From: JBFKQC01 sp041627895
GTDB lineage: Bacteria; Pseudomonadota; Alphaproteobacteria; Rhodobacterales; Rhodobacteraceae
Length of the DNA: 64,000 bases
Direction of reading: 5' to 3'
Assembly: GCA_041627895.1 (NCBI GenBank)
Contig: JBFKQC010000001.1
Span: 1 to 64,000, forward strand
The notes under the pieces are model-generated. The model did no database searches. It worked only from the letters and a program-made list of their open reading frames with translations, and was not told the DNA's origin. Both the position numbers and the translations under genes were made by a program. Shown here piece by piece: positions 35,663-45,665 of the stretch (positions are counted from its first letter, which is position 1; the number at the start of each line of letters is the position of its first letter).

Positions 35663-35675
35663 GCCCGGATCCGCG

Positions 35676-35690
35676 TGTCATCGGATGACA
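35676..35690. promoter_or_regulatory. Perfect 15-bp palindrome, candidate operator 1 of curli locus
   Basis: TGTCATC-G-GATGACA is a perfect inverted repeat about one base. It is followed by GCACGCGCG. A near-copy lies 183 bp downstream. Size and symmetry fit a dimeric helix-turn-helix regulator; none is encoded next to it. Confidence 0.55.
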
Positions 35691-35858
35691 GCACGCGCGC
35701 CGCGGCGGCCGGCGGACCGGGTGTCGCCCGGCGATTTCAACCCCCTGCAGCGGTCTTCGGCCCCGACCGGCCGGGTTCTGCCGGTCTTCACGCAACCCCC
35801 TGAAATCGAGCGATTCTTTTCGTGAGATTCAGGGTAAAACCGGCGCCGTTTTCCCCGC

Positions 35859-35873
35859 TGTCATCGGATAACA
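35859..35873. promoter_or_regulatory. Near-perfect 15-bp palindrome, candidate operator 2 of curli locus
   Basis: TGTCATC-G-GATAACA differs from the first copy at one base and is followed by CCGCGCGCG. It lies 155 bp before the first curlin gene. Confidence 0.55.
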
Positions 35874-36027
35874 CCGCGCGCGTCAGCGCATAACCCGGCC
35901 GCGTTATTGCCTGTCCCGGCCGGCCGGCGGCAACGTCGATCCATCGGCACCGCAGCCAGACACGAACCGCACCGCCGACGACCCGAAACCTGAAACGCCC
36001 AACACACAGACACCGGAGACCCTTCCA

Positions 36028-36462
36028 ATGACCTTCAAGACCCTGACCCTTTCCGCCCTCGTCGCCTCGACCCTGATGGCGGGTTCTGCCGTCGCCGGCG
36101 GCGGCAACGTCGTGATCCTCGACCAGTACGGCTGGGGCAACGGCGCGGGCATCGGCCAGACCGGCTGGTTCAACCGCACCCGCGTCTATCAGGACGGCTG
36201 GGGCAACACCTCGCTTTCGACCCAGGACGGCGCCTTCAACCGCACCGCGATCGGCCAGGTCGGCCACCACAACACCGCCGACACCAGCCAGAACGGCGCG
36301 GGCAACCTGGTCGGCGTCGCCCAGATCGGCGGCCACAACGACGCCGAGGTCGATCAGAACGGCACGAACAACGCGATGGGCGTGATCCAGATCGGCAACG
36401 GCAACAGCGCCTCTGCCTCGCAGAACGGCTCGGGCAACGTCGCGGTGATCATCCAGGACTGA
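36028..36462 (+). CDS. Curlin repeat protein (CsgA/CsgB-like amyloid subunit)
   Basis: A 144-residue secreted curli subunit. A signal peptide (ALVASTLMAGSAVAG) is followed by ten Q-x-G-x-x-N motifs whose glutamines fall at residues 33, 44, 55, 66, 77, 88, 99, 110, 121 and 132, exactly 11 apart with no insertions. All ten matching Asn are present. This predicts five beta-arches of a curlin beta-solenoid. There is no Cys. Ribosome-binding site CCGGAGA lies about 8 bases before the ATG. Whether it is the major (CsgA) or nucleator (CsgB) subunit cannot be decided. csgG, csgE and csgF are not nearby. Confidence 0.9.
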   Translation: MTFKTLTLSALVASTLMAGSAVAGGGNVVILDQYGWGNGAGIGQTGWFNRTRVYQDGWGNTSLSTQDGAFNRTAIGQVGHHNTADTSQNGAGNLVGVAQIGGHNDAEVDQNGTNNAMGVIQIGNGNSASASQNGSGNVAVIIQD

Positions 36463-36548
36463 CCCGCCGAGCCCTCGCGCGCCGGGCGGCGCCCCCCCGC
36501 TTCGCCGCCCGGCACGAACCGCAACCCAGGACTATCCGGAGACACGAA

Positions 36549-36968
36549 ATGGCACATTCGATGAACCGTCTCGCCAAACTGGCCCTTCCCGCCGCTGCGC
36601 TGACGCTGTCGGTCTTCGGGATGGCCGCCGGTTCGAACGCCCATTCGGCCGATGACGAGACCGCCGGCGACGCGCCGCTGAATTGCGAGATCGCCGTCAG
36701 CAAGGGCCGCTACGGCCACACCTACGAGGGCGTGATCCACGCCGTGAAGACGGTCAAGGGCACCTACGAGCTGAACATCCGCCAGCGCGGCAACTCGGGC
36801 GGCTCGATGATCAGCCAGTCGGGCGACTTCTACGTCCGCGCCGGCAAAACCGAGACGCTCGGCCAGGCGACCTTTGGCGGGCTGCCGCCCGGGTCGGTCG
36901 ATGCCGAACTGACGCTGCGCTGGAACGGCCACAAGATGGTCTGCTCGAACGCGCCCAGCGAACTTTGA
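36549..36968 (+). CDS. csgH: Curli assembly chaperone CsgH
   Basis: A 139-residue periplasmic protein of the CsgH family, which in Alphaproteobacteria replaces CsgC and prevents premature curlin aggregation. A signal peptide (residues 1-32) precedes one immunoglobulin-like domain. It has the family pattern CEIAVSKGRYGHTYEGVI, then RQRGNSGGSMISQSGDF. Cys 46 and Cys 132 probably form the disulfide. It lies between two curlin genes, all with similar GGAGAC or GGACCC leader sites, so the three form one unit. Confidence 0.88.
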   Translation: MAHSMNRLAKLALPAAALTLSVFGMAAGSNAHSADDETAGDAPLNCEIAVSKGRYGHTYEGVIHAVKTVKGTYELNIRQRGNSGGSMISQSGDFYVRAGKTETLGQATFGGLPPGSVDAELTLRWNGHKMVCSNAPSEL

Positions 36969-37013
36969 ACCCTTCCCGCCCCTGCCACGACATACCCCGA
37001 AAGGACCCGAGAC

Positions 37014-37409
37014 ATGAAACGCACCCTGATCGCCCTGACCCTCGCCGCCACGACCGCGATGTCCGCGCCCGCCATGGCCGGCGGCACCATCAGCTTTTCC
37101 GTGAACGCCAAGAACGCCGACGAGGCGCAGGCGATCCGCACCGGCCTGGTGCTGTACCAGGTGTTCAACAACGTGCAGGCCAACGGCCACATCACGCAGA
37201 ACGGCATCAACAACCCTGCCGCGCTGGGCCAGTCCGGCAACGGCAACATCGGCGTGATCCACCAGGAAGGCGACAACCACGACGCCTCGCTCAGCCAGAA
37301 CGGCAACATGAACAGCTGCGGCATCTTCCAGTTCGGCAACGGCGCCAGCGGCCATGTTCAGCAGAACGGCAACGGCGAGGCCTGCCTGGTGCTTCAGGCA
37401 GGATTCTGA
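37014..37409 (+). CDS. Second curlin-like protein with two cysteines
   Basis: A 131-residue secreted protein. A signal peptide (1-22) and a non-repetitive linker (23-60) precede seven Q-x-G units with Gln at 62, 73, 84, 95, 106, 117 and 128, again exactly 11 apart. The Asn at +5 is kept in only some units (replaced by His, Ala or Glu in later ones). Cys 102 and Cys 124 lie two repeats apart and could be stacked or bonded. The degenerate repeats and linker suggest a nucleator or capping subunit (CsgB-like), but this is inference. Confidence 0.85.
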   Translation: MKRTLIALTLAATTAMSAPAMAGGTISFSVNAKNADEAQAIRTGLVLYQVFNNVQANGHITQNGINNPAALGQSGNGNIGVIHQEGDNHDASLSQNGNMNSCGIFQFGNGASGHVQQNGNGEACLVLQAGF

Positions 37410-37738
37410 GGAACCCCAACGGAAGATCGAGCCTGTCCCAACGTCCCTCCCCTATCTCGATCTTCTTTCACTCCCCGCCGGGCGCTGTCCCCGGCGGGGT
37501 TTTTTCCTGTCCGGTGGCCGGGCGCGGTGCGGGGCGGCAATTTGGCCGGATACCCCGGAAATGCCTTGACGCGGCACCCGGGTTGTTACGACCATCCCCC
37601 CAGGGCGCGGAACAGGCCGAACGGCGGGCCGCGCCGAGGCAGTGACGTTCGGGCGGGCGCGATCCGCGTGCGCGGGCCGGCCGCCTACCGGGCAGCGCGC
37701 AACGACGCGCGGGACGCAACCGACAGGAGGAGGATGAC
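37410..37738. other. Gap between the curli locus and the EF-G-like gene
   Basis: Apart from the terminator at 37473-37505, this 329-bp gap shows no supported gene. The last bases before the next ATG carry an ACAGGAGGAGG ribosome-binding site, an unusually strong one. No clear promoter was identified. Confidence 0.5.
37473..37505 (+). terminator. Rho-independent terminator of the curli locus
   Basis: CCCCGCCGG (37473-37481) pairs perfectly with CCGGCGGGG (37491-37499) around a 9-base loop and is followed by six T residues (37500-37505). It lies 63 bp after the second curlin stop. This is the clearest intrinsic terminator in the window. Confidence 0.92.
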
Positions 37739-39673
37739 ATGCGTTGCTTCACGGTCCTCGGACCCTCGCAATCCGGCAAAACAACCTTGGTCAGGGCACT
37801 TGGCGATCTCGAGGGCGGGTCCGCCGAGACCTCGTTTTCGGATCGCCTTTCGCTTCGGACCTTTTCCTATCTCGGCGAGACCTGGGGCGCGCTGGACGTG
37901 GCCGGCGGCACCGACAACCTGGGCGCGGCGGGCCATGCGCTGGCGGCGAGCGACTCGGTCGTTCTCTGCGTCTCGCCCGATCCCGATGCGGCCAGCCAGG
38001 CGGCGCCCTACCTGCGGCTGATCGAGCAATCCGGCGTGCCCTGCTATCTGTTCGTCAACCGGATGGACACCGCCGAGGCCCGCGTGCGCGATACCGTCGC
38101 CGCGCTGCAGACCTATGCCTCTCATCCCATCGTCCTGCGCCAGATCCCGATCCGCGAGGACGGGCAGATCACCGGCTCGGTCGATCTGATTTCGGAACGC
38201 GCGTGGGAATACCAGGAGGGCAAGCCCTCGAACCTGATCGAGATTCCCGACCAGGTGAAGGACCGCGAGCAGGAAGCCCGGTCGGAACTGCTGGAACATC
38301 TTGCGGATTTTGACGACGACCTGCTGGAGCAGCTGATCGAAGACAAGGTCCCGGCAACCGATAGCGTCTTCGCGCTGGTGTCCGACATGCACAAGCGCAA
38401 CGAGTTTTACGCCGCCTATCTGGGCGCGGCAGAGCACGGCAACGGCATCTTCCGCCTGATGAAGTCGCTGCGCCACGAATCCTCGTCGGCCGGCGACATC
38501 GCGGGGCGGCTGGGGCTGGACGGCTCGGTCGCGGCGATCGGCGTCTACGCCGACAACCGCAAGCACGTGGGCAAGTCGATCCTGCTGCGCGATCTCAGGG
38601 GCGGGCTGGCCCAGGGCGCGTCGCTGGGCGGCGACACGATCGGCAGCCTGAACGCCGTCGACGGCAAGCCGGTCTCGGCCGCGCTCGAGCCGGGCGGACT
38701 GGCGATCGCGGTGAAGTCCGACCATCTGGACCCGGGCAGGGCCTATTCCGACGGCGCGGCGCTGGACTTGCCGGACTGGACCCGCGGCCTGCCGCCATCC
38801 TACCGCCGCGTGCTGATGCCGGAGAACGACCGCGACGAAGCGCGGTTCTCGGGGGCGCTGGCGCGGTTCGAGGCGATCGACCCGGGCCTGACGCTGGGCA
38901 ACGAAGAGGACAGCGGCCACATCGTCGCCAACCTGCAGGGGCCGATGCACCTGCGCCGGCTGCTCGATAAGCTGAAAGAGGATTTCGACATCTCCATTTC
39001 CGAGCACCCCGTCGCGGGCAGCTATCGCGAGACGATCTCGAAGCCGGTAGACAAGCATTACCGCCACAAGAAGCAGTCGGGCGGCGCCGGCCAGTTCGCC
39101 GACATCGTGTTCACGCTGAAACCGCAGCCGCGGGGCCAGGGATTCAGCTTCGACGAGGTGGTCAAGGGCGGCGCGGTGCCGCGAAACTATATCCCGTCGG
39201 TCGAATCCGGCGCGCAGGAGGCGCTTACCCGCGGGCCGCTGGGCTTTCGCGTGGTGGACGTGGCGGTGACGCTGACCGACGGCAAGCACCACTCGGTCGA
39301 CTCGTCCGACTATGCCTTCAAGACCGCGGGGCAGATGGGCATGCGCGAGGCGCTGCGCGAGGCCGGCCCGGTTCTGCTGCAGCCGATCGATCAGGTCGAA
39401 ATCCACGTCCCGTCGGTCTATTCCGGCGGTCTGGTGGCGCTGATCTCGTCGCTGAAGGGGCAGGTTCTGGGCTTTGATCCGCATCCCACGGCCAAGGGCT
39501 GGGACATTTTCCGCGCGCTCCTTCCGGCACCGGCGCATGACGAGCTGTTCCAGGCGCTCGGCGGGCTTTGCCACGGCACGGCATGGATCGAATCGCGGTT
39601 CGACCATTACGAGGAAATCCACGGCAAGGAGGCCGAGAAGATCCAGGCCGAACGCGCCGAAGCGCTGGCCTGA
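37739..39673 (+). CDS. Elongation factor G-like protein with degenerate GTPase motifs
   Basis: A 644-residue EF-G relative, about 50 residues shorter than translational EF-G. The P-loop is GPSQSGKTT (residues 8-16). The switch II motif, normally DTPGH, is DVAGGTD (53-59), so the catalytic His is absent, and the switch I/effector segment between them is almost gone. NRMD (107-110) keeps the guanine-recognition site. Domain IV is well kept (HKKQSGGAGQFADIVF). A normal EF-G must exist elsewhere. I infer a non-canonical translation or ribosome-associated factor that may bind but not hydrolyse GTP efficiently. A very strong GGAGGAGG site precedes the ATG. Confidence 0.85.
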   Translation: MRCFTVLGPSQSGKTTLVRALGDLEGGSAETSFSDRLSLRTFSYLGETWGALDVAGGTDNLGAAGHALAASDSVVLCVSPDPDAASQAAPYLRLIEQSGVPCYLFVNRMDTAEARVRDTVAALQTYASHPIVLRQIPIREDGQITGSVDLISERAWEYQEGKPSNLIEIPDQVKDREQEARSELLEHLADFDDDLLEQLIEDKVPATDSVFALVSDMHKRNEFYAAYLGAAEHGNGIFRLMKSLRHESSSAGDIAGRLGLDGSVAAIGVYADNRKHVGKSILLRDLRGGLAQGASLGGDTIGSLNAVDGKPVSAALEPGGLAIAVKSDHLDPGRAYSDGAALDLPDWTRGLPPSYRRVLMPENDRDEARFSGALARFEAIDPGLTLGNEEDSGHIVANLQGPMHLRRLLDKLKEDFDISISEHPVAGSYRETISKPVDKHYRHKKQSGGAGQFADIVFTLKPQPRGQGFSFDEVVKGGAVPRNYIPSVESGAQEALTRGPLGFRVVDVAVTLTDGKHHSVDSSDYAFKTAGQMGMREALREAGPVLLQPIDQVEIHVPSVYSGGLVALISSLKGQVLGFDPHPTAKGWDIFRALLPAPAHDELFQALGGLCHGTAWIESRFDHYEEIHGKEAEKIQAERAEALA

Positions 39674-39710
39674 GGCATTGCCGCCCTCCCGCCGGGCGCG
39701 GGGCGGCGGC

Positions 39711-40940
39711 CTATCGTTTCTGCCCGCCCTTGCCGGCGGTCGCGGCCGGTTCGGCCGCACCCTCGCCGATTCCGATCAGCAACGGCAGGTCGCGGGCCAG
39801 TACCATCTGCAACAGCCGCGCCCGCGGGGTGCGGACGAAGGTCAGATGGGTGACGCCCCCGGCGATATCGACCCGGTCCCGGAACGCGAGCAGCAGCACC
39901 GCGCGGCCCCCGGTTTCGACGACCTCGAAGCGGCGGTCCCCGGGCAGCAGATCGTCGAACGGCCGGCCCGTCAGCGCGCTGTCGACCGCTGCAAGGCGGG
40001 CGGCGAAACGGTCGCGCGCCCCGGCCGCGACCGCGGCGGTCGCGTAGGGAATGGCGATGGCGCCGGTCACGTCGGCACCGTCCTGCCAGGCAAGGAGCCC
40101 GTAGCGCAGATAGGGCGGCAGGCCCGGCAGCGCAGCACCGGGGATCGCCGCGAGCCTTGCCTGCAACTCCTCGGCGCTCATTCCGGGGTTGCGAAGCATC
40201 AGCGAGGCGGCGTCCGCCGCGCCGATGGGAGGATCGGAAAATAGGAGAATCTCGGTCAGCTCGCCCAGGCCCTCGACCGAGTGGGCCGCCGACAGGATCG
40301 CCGTCACGTCCGGGTCGCCGCCCAGGGCCGTGCCCCCGGCGAGCATTCTTCGGATCGTCGGCCAGTCCCGCGCGAACAGCAGATGCTCGCCATCCATCGC
40401 AAAGCGCTGTGCCACGCCGATCGCGTGACGGAACGGGTCGGACATGCGCGCCGCGATGTCGATCTCGCCGTCGTCCAGCAGATGCCAGACGGTCACGCCG
40501 GCGACGGGCTCGGCCCCAAAGCCGCGGGCCGTTAGCGCCGTCTCGATCGCGTCGCGGTGCCGCGCGAGTCCCGCCATGACCAGTGCGGCCTCGGGCAACT
40601 CGCCCCAGCCCGCCATCTGCTCGATCTCGAAGATCGAGAACCCGAGCGAATTGCGCCCGCCATCGGGGAACTGGAGGATGCCCGACAGATCGAGCGCGGC
40701 GGGCGCGTGGACCGGCGAGAACGCGAGCGGCGGGCGCTGTTCGGCCGGCAGTGCGGGGGGCAGCCGCCCGATCTGGCGCCGGATCGCGGCGAGATCGGCG
40801 AGCGAAACGATGCCGCCGGCGTCATGCGGCACCCGGTCGGCGATGGCGACCAGCGGCCTGTCGCCGATGCTCTGGGCCATGGGCCGCCCGGGCAGGGCGG
40901 CGGCGACGAGCAGAAGGCAAAGCAGGACGCGGATGGCCAT
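39711..40940 (-). CDS. Exported protein of unknown function, 409 residues
   Basis: The start at 40940 gives a signal peptide (MAIRVLLCLLLVAAALPGRPMAQ); the frame extends to 41141 but without a sensible N-terminus. The mature part is about 385 residues, rich in Ala and Leu, with no membrane helix. It contains an AAGKGGQKR-type basic end. Segments such as LGFSIFEIEQMAGWGELPEAA and GLARHRDAIETALTARGF look like helices of a repeated globular fold, but I recognise no family or catalytic motif. It is convergent with the EF-G-like gene. Confidence 0.75.
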   Translation of the reverse strand: MAIRVLLCLLLVAAALPGRPMAQSIGDRPLVAIADRVPHDAGGIVSLADLAAIRRQIGRLPPALPAEQRPPLAFSPVHAPAALDLSGILQFPDGGRNSLGFSIFEIEQMAGWGELPEAALVMAGLARHRDAIETALTARGFGAEPVAGVTVWHLLDDGEIDIAARMSDPFRHAIGVAQRFAMDGEHLLFARDWPTIRRMLAGGTALGGDPDVTAILSAAHSVEGLGELTEILLFSDPPIGAADAASLMLRNPGMSAEELQARLAAIPGAALPGLPPYLRYGLLAWQDGADVTGAIAIPYATAAVAAGARDRFAARLAAVDSALTGRPFDDLLPGDRRFEVVETGGRAVLLLAFRDRVDIAGGVTHLTFVRTPRARLLQMVLARDLPLLIGIGEGAAEPAATAGKGGQKR

Positions 40941-41205
40941 GGCGCGGATTCCCCGGCGACGATCCGGGCAGGATAGCGCTAGGCCGCCGCGGCGCGAAGC
41001 GGCGTCACGACAGGCTGCGGCCGGTCCCGAAGTGGCGATCCGGACCCGTGTGCGGCGGCCCGGGAGCCGCCCGATCAGCCCCGCCGCTCGGCCGGGACTC
41101 CGGATATCCGGATAACTGGTAACGTGCTGAAAATGAGCCACATTTCCGACAGGAAAGCGGTTGCCCTTGGTGGATTGCGTGATGGCGCGTGACCGCCGTC
41201 GCGCG

Positions 41206-43623
<2,418 letters not shown>

Positions 43624-43651
43624 GCAGGTCGTCCTGTCTGTTTTGCCCGGA

Positions 43652-43680
43652 TTTATAGCGGTTTATGGGGGGGATGTCAC
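43652..43680 (-). promoter_or_regulatory. Predicted sigma-70 promoter of gyrB
   Basis: On the minus strand GTGACA (43680-43675) and TATAAA (43657-43652) are separated by exactly 17 bases. Each hexamer has one mismatch to consensus. The -10 box ends 28 bases before the gyrB ATG. Confidence 0.7.
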
Positions 43681-43872
43681 GTCTGACACACAATATTTGG
43701 TGTCCGGTGGGAAAAGATGGGTGTCCGGCGCGGGCGGCGCAGCCGTGACCCGGGATGCACGCGACGGACCCGCAAGGCTCGGGGTGCGGCGGCAGCATTA
43801 ACTTGCTGACAATAAACGTTAATTCGAGGTCCCGCGGTCTCCGGCCCCGGATTTGGTGGCAAATGCGCCCGG

Positions 43873-44493
43873 TCAGGCAAACGGAATTGCCAGCCCGACC
43901 AGCACCATCAGGCACCCCGCCACGACATTGGTCCGGCGCAGGGCCGCCGGCGAGGTCAGGCGCCGCCGCGCGCGGTCCACGAGCAGCGCGAAGCCGATGT
44001 TGCCGACCAGCGGAACGGCCATCGAAAGCGCGACGATCACGGCGATATCCGGCACTGTCACCCGGGTCAGGTCGAAGAACCCCGGCAGCACGCCCATGTA
44101 GAACAGGATCGCCTTCGGGTTCGACAGGATCACCGCGACCCCGGCGGCAAAGCCCGCCCACAGGCCGGGCCGCGTCAGCCGGCTGTCCCCGGCGATGCTG
44201 TGCCGGGCATTGCGCAGGATCAGGCCGCCCATGGTCAGAAAGATCAGCGCCGCGACCCATTTCAGCACCGCCATCGCGCCGGCGTAGACAGTGACCAGCC
44301 AGGCCACGCCCAGCACCGCCACCAGCGGCCAGACCGCATCGCCGACGACGACCCCCAGCGCAAGCGGCCAGGCGGCGGCGAACCCGCCTGACAGCGTGCG
44401 CGCCGCCAGCGCCAGCCAGACCGGCCCGGGGGTCAGGAACAGGACGAACAGCGCCCCGGCATAGAACGCAAGGTCGAGCGGCGAGGCGGTCAT
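43873..44493 (-). CDS. LysE-family amino acid exporter
   Basis: A 206-residue inner-membrane protein with six hydrophobic helices and the LysE/RhtB N-terminal pattern FLTPGPVWLALAARTLSGG, plus ILSNPKAILFYMGVLPGFF in the middle. These transporters export amino acids or related compounds. Its ATG overlaps the recF stop by four bases (ATGA), so it is translated as part of the recF message. This is an unusual passenger between recF and gyrB. Confidence 0.88.
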   Translation of the reverse strand: MTASPLDLAFYAGALFVLFLTPGPVWLALAARTLSGGFAAAWPLALGVVVGDAVWPLVAVLGVAWLVTVYAGAMAVLKWVAALIFLTMGGLILRNARHSIAGDSRLTRPGLWAGFAAGVAVILSNPKAILFYMGVLPGFFDLTRVTVPDIAVIVALSMAVPLVGNIGFALLVDRARRRLTSPAALRRTNVVAGCLMVLVGLAIPFA

Positions 44494-45605
44494 CGCGCGG
44501 CCCCCGACGCGACCCGCGACACGCCGCCGGATTCGCTGACCTCAAGCAACTCCGCCCGGTCGCCCAGCGCCTCGAACAGTTCAGGCCCGGTGCCGGTCAT
44601 CCAGGCCTGGGCGCCGAGCGCGCAGATCTCGCCGTAAAGCGCCGCGCGGCGGTCGGCGTCGAGATGCGCGGCGACCTCGTCCAGAAGCAGGATCGGCGGG
44701 GCGCCGAAATCCTGCGCAAGCGCCCGGGCGTTGGACAGGATCAGCGAGATCAGCAGCGCCTTCTGCTCGCCGGTCGAACATTGCCGCGCGGCGATCCCCT
44801 TGGCGACGTAGGTCGCTTCCAGATCGGCGCGGTGCGGGCCGACCAGCGTGCGACCGGCATGCAGGTCCTGCTGCCGGCCCGCCGCCAGCGCGTCGGCGAA
44901 GGCCCCGGCATCCCCGGGCGTGTCGCTGCCCTCGGCGGCGCTCAGGCCGAGCGCTGCGGCGGGAAACGCGGTTTCCGCCCCGGTCTGCGCCGCCGCCAGC
45001 CGCGCCAGGGCCGCGCGGCGGTTGGCCTGGATCGCGGCGCCAGCCTCGGCCATCTGGCGTTCCAGCGCGCGGTACCAATGCGGATCGCGCACCTGATCCT
45101 TCAACAGCCGGTTGCGTTCGCGCATCGCCTTTTCGTAGGTCAGGGCATTCTCGGCATGGTTCGGCTCGAAACTCAGCGTAATCCGGTCGAGGAACCGCCG
45201 CCGCCCGTCCGCACCCTCGGTCCACAGCCGGTCCATCGACGGGACCAGCCAGACCATCCGCGCGATACGCCCCAGCGCCGTCTGCGTCGCCGCCTTGCCG
45301 TCGATCGTGACCTGGCGCGCGCCGCCCGGCTCGGCCCAGGTGGCGATCTCGTGCACCTGGTGCAGCGATTGCAGCACCGCCGTCACCTTCCAGCCCAGCG
45401 CCTCGGGCCGCCGCGCGATCTCGTCGGCCGCCGCGCGCCGCAGCCCTCGCCCCGGGGAAATCAGCGACACCGCCTCGAGGATGTTGGTCTTGCCGGCGCC
45501 GTTCGGGCCGTGGATCGCCAGCGGCCGGCCGTCGAGGCTCAGCCGCGCGGACTTGTGCGAGCGGAAATGCGACAGGGTCAGTTCAGTCAGGGCAAGCCTG
45601 GGCAC
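44490..45605 (-). CDS. recF: DNA replication and repair protein RecF
   Basis: A 371-residue SMC-like ATPase that loads RecA at gaps with RecO and RecR. Walker A is GPNGAGKTN (33-41), the signature is CSTGEQKALLI and Walker B is PILLLDEVAAHLD. Its start lies 60 bp after the dnaN stop, the usual order. The stop overlaps the LysE-family start. Confidence 0.96.
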   Translation of the reverse strand: MPRLALTELTLSHFRSHKSARLSLDGRPLAIHGPNGAGKTNILEAVSLISPGRGLRRAAADEIARRPEALGWKVTAVLQSLHQVHEIATWAEPGGARQVTIDGKAATQTALGRIARMVWLVPSMDRLWTEGADGRRRFLDRITLSFEPNHAENALTYEKAMRERNRLLKDQVRDPHWYRALERQMAEAGAAIQANRRAALARLAAAQTGAETAFPAAALGLSAAEGSDTPGDAGAFADALAAGRQQDLHAGRTLVGPHRADLEATYVAKGIAARQCSTGEQKALLISLILSNARALAQDFGAPPILLLDEVAAHLDADRRAALYGEICALGAQAWMTGTGPELFEALGDRAELLEVSESGGVSRVASGAAR

Positions 45606-45615
45606 CGACCCGGCT

Positions 45616-45650
45616 CCTTCATCCTGGCAAATAGTCTCTCGCCGAAGGCG
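45616..45650 (+). repeat. Dispersed intergenic repeat, divergent copy
   Basis: CCTTCATCCTGGCAAATAGTC followed by CGCCGAAGGCG (45640-45650) lies between recF and dnaN. The first module is a variant of the CTTCTTCTCGTC/AAATACGC element, and the second is identical to the copy at 29240-29250. Confidence 0.5.
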
Positions 45651-45665
45651 TTCGCGCCCGCCGGA

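Larger units (their letters stand above)
35663..36027. other. Regulatory gap upstream of the curli locus
   Basis: This 365-bp gap carries no gene. It contains two related 15-bp palindromes (35676-35690 and 35859-35873, each with a GCGCG-rich flank) and an imperfect hairpin (CCCTGAAATC at 35798-35807 with GATTCAGGG at 35826-35834). It also has repeated CAACCCCCTG tracts. The density of symmetrical elements suggests a complex promoter. Confidence 0.6.

Noticed and set aside
37685..39760. A 691-codon minus-strand open frame
   Set aside because: It is antisense to the EF-G-like gene, whose domain IV motifs are clear.
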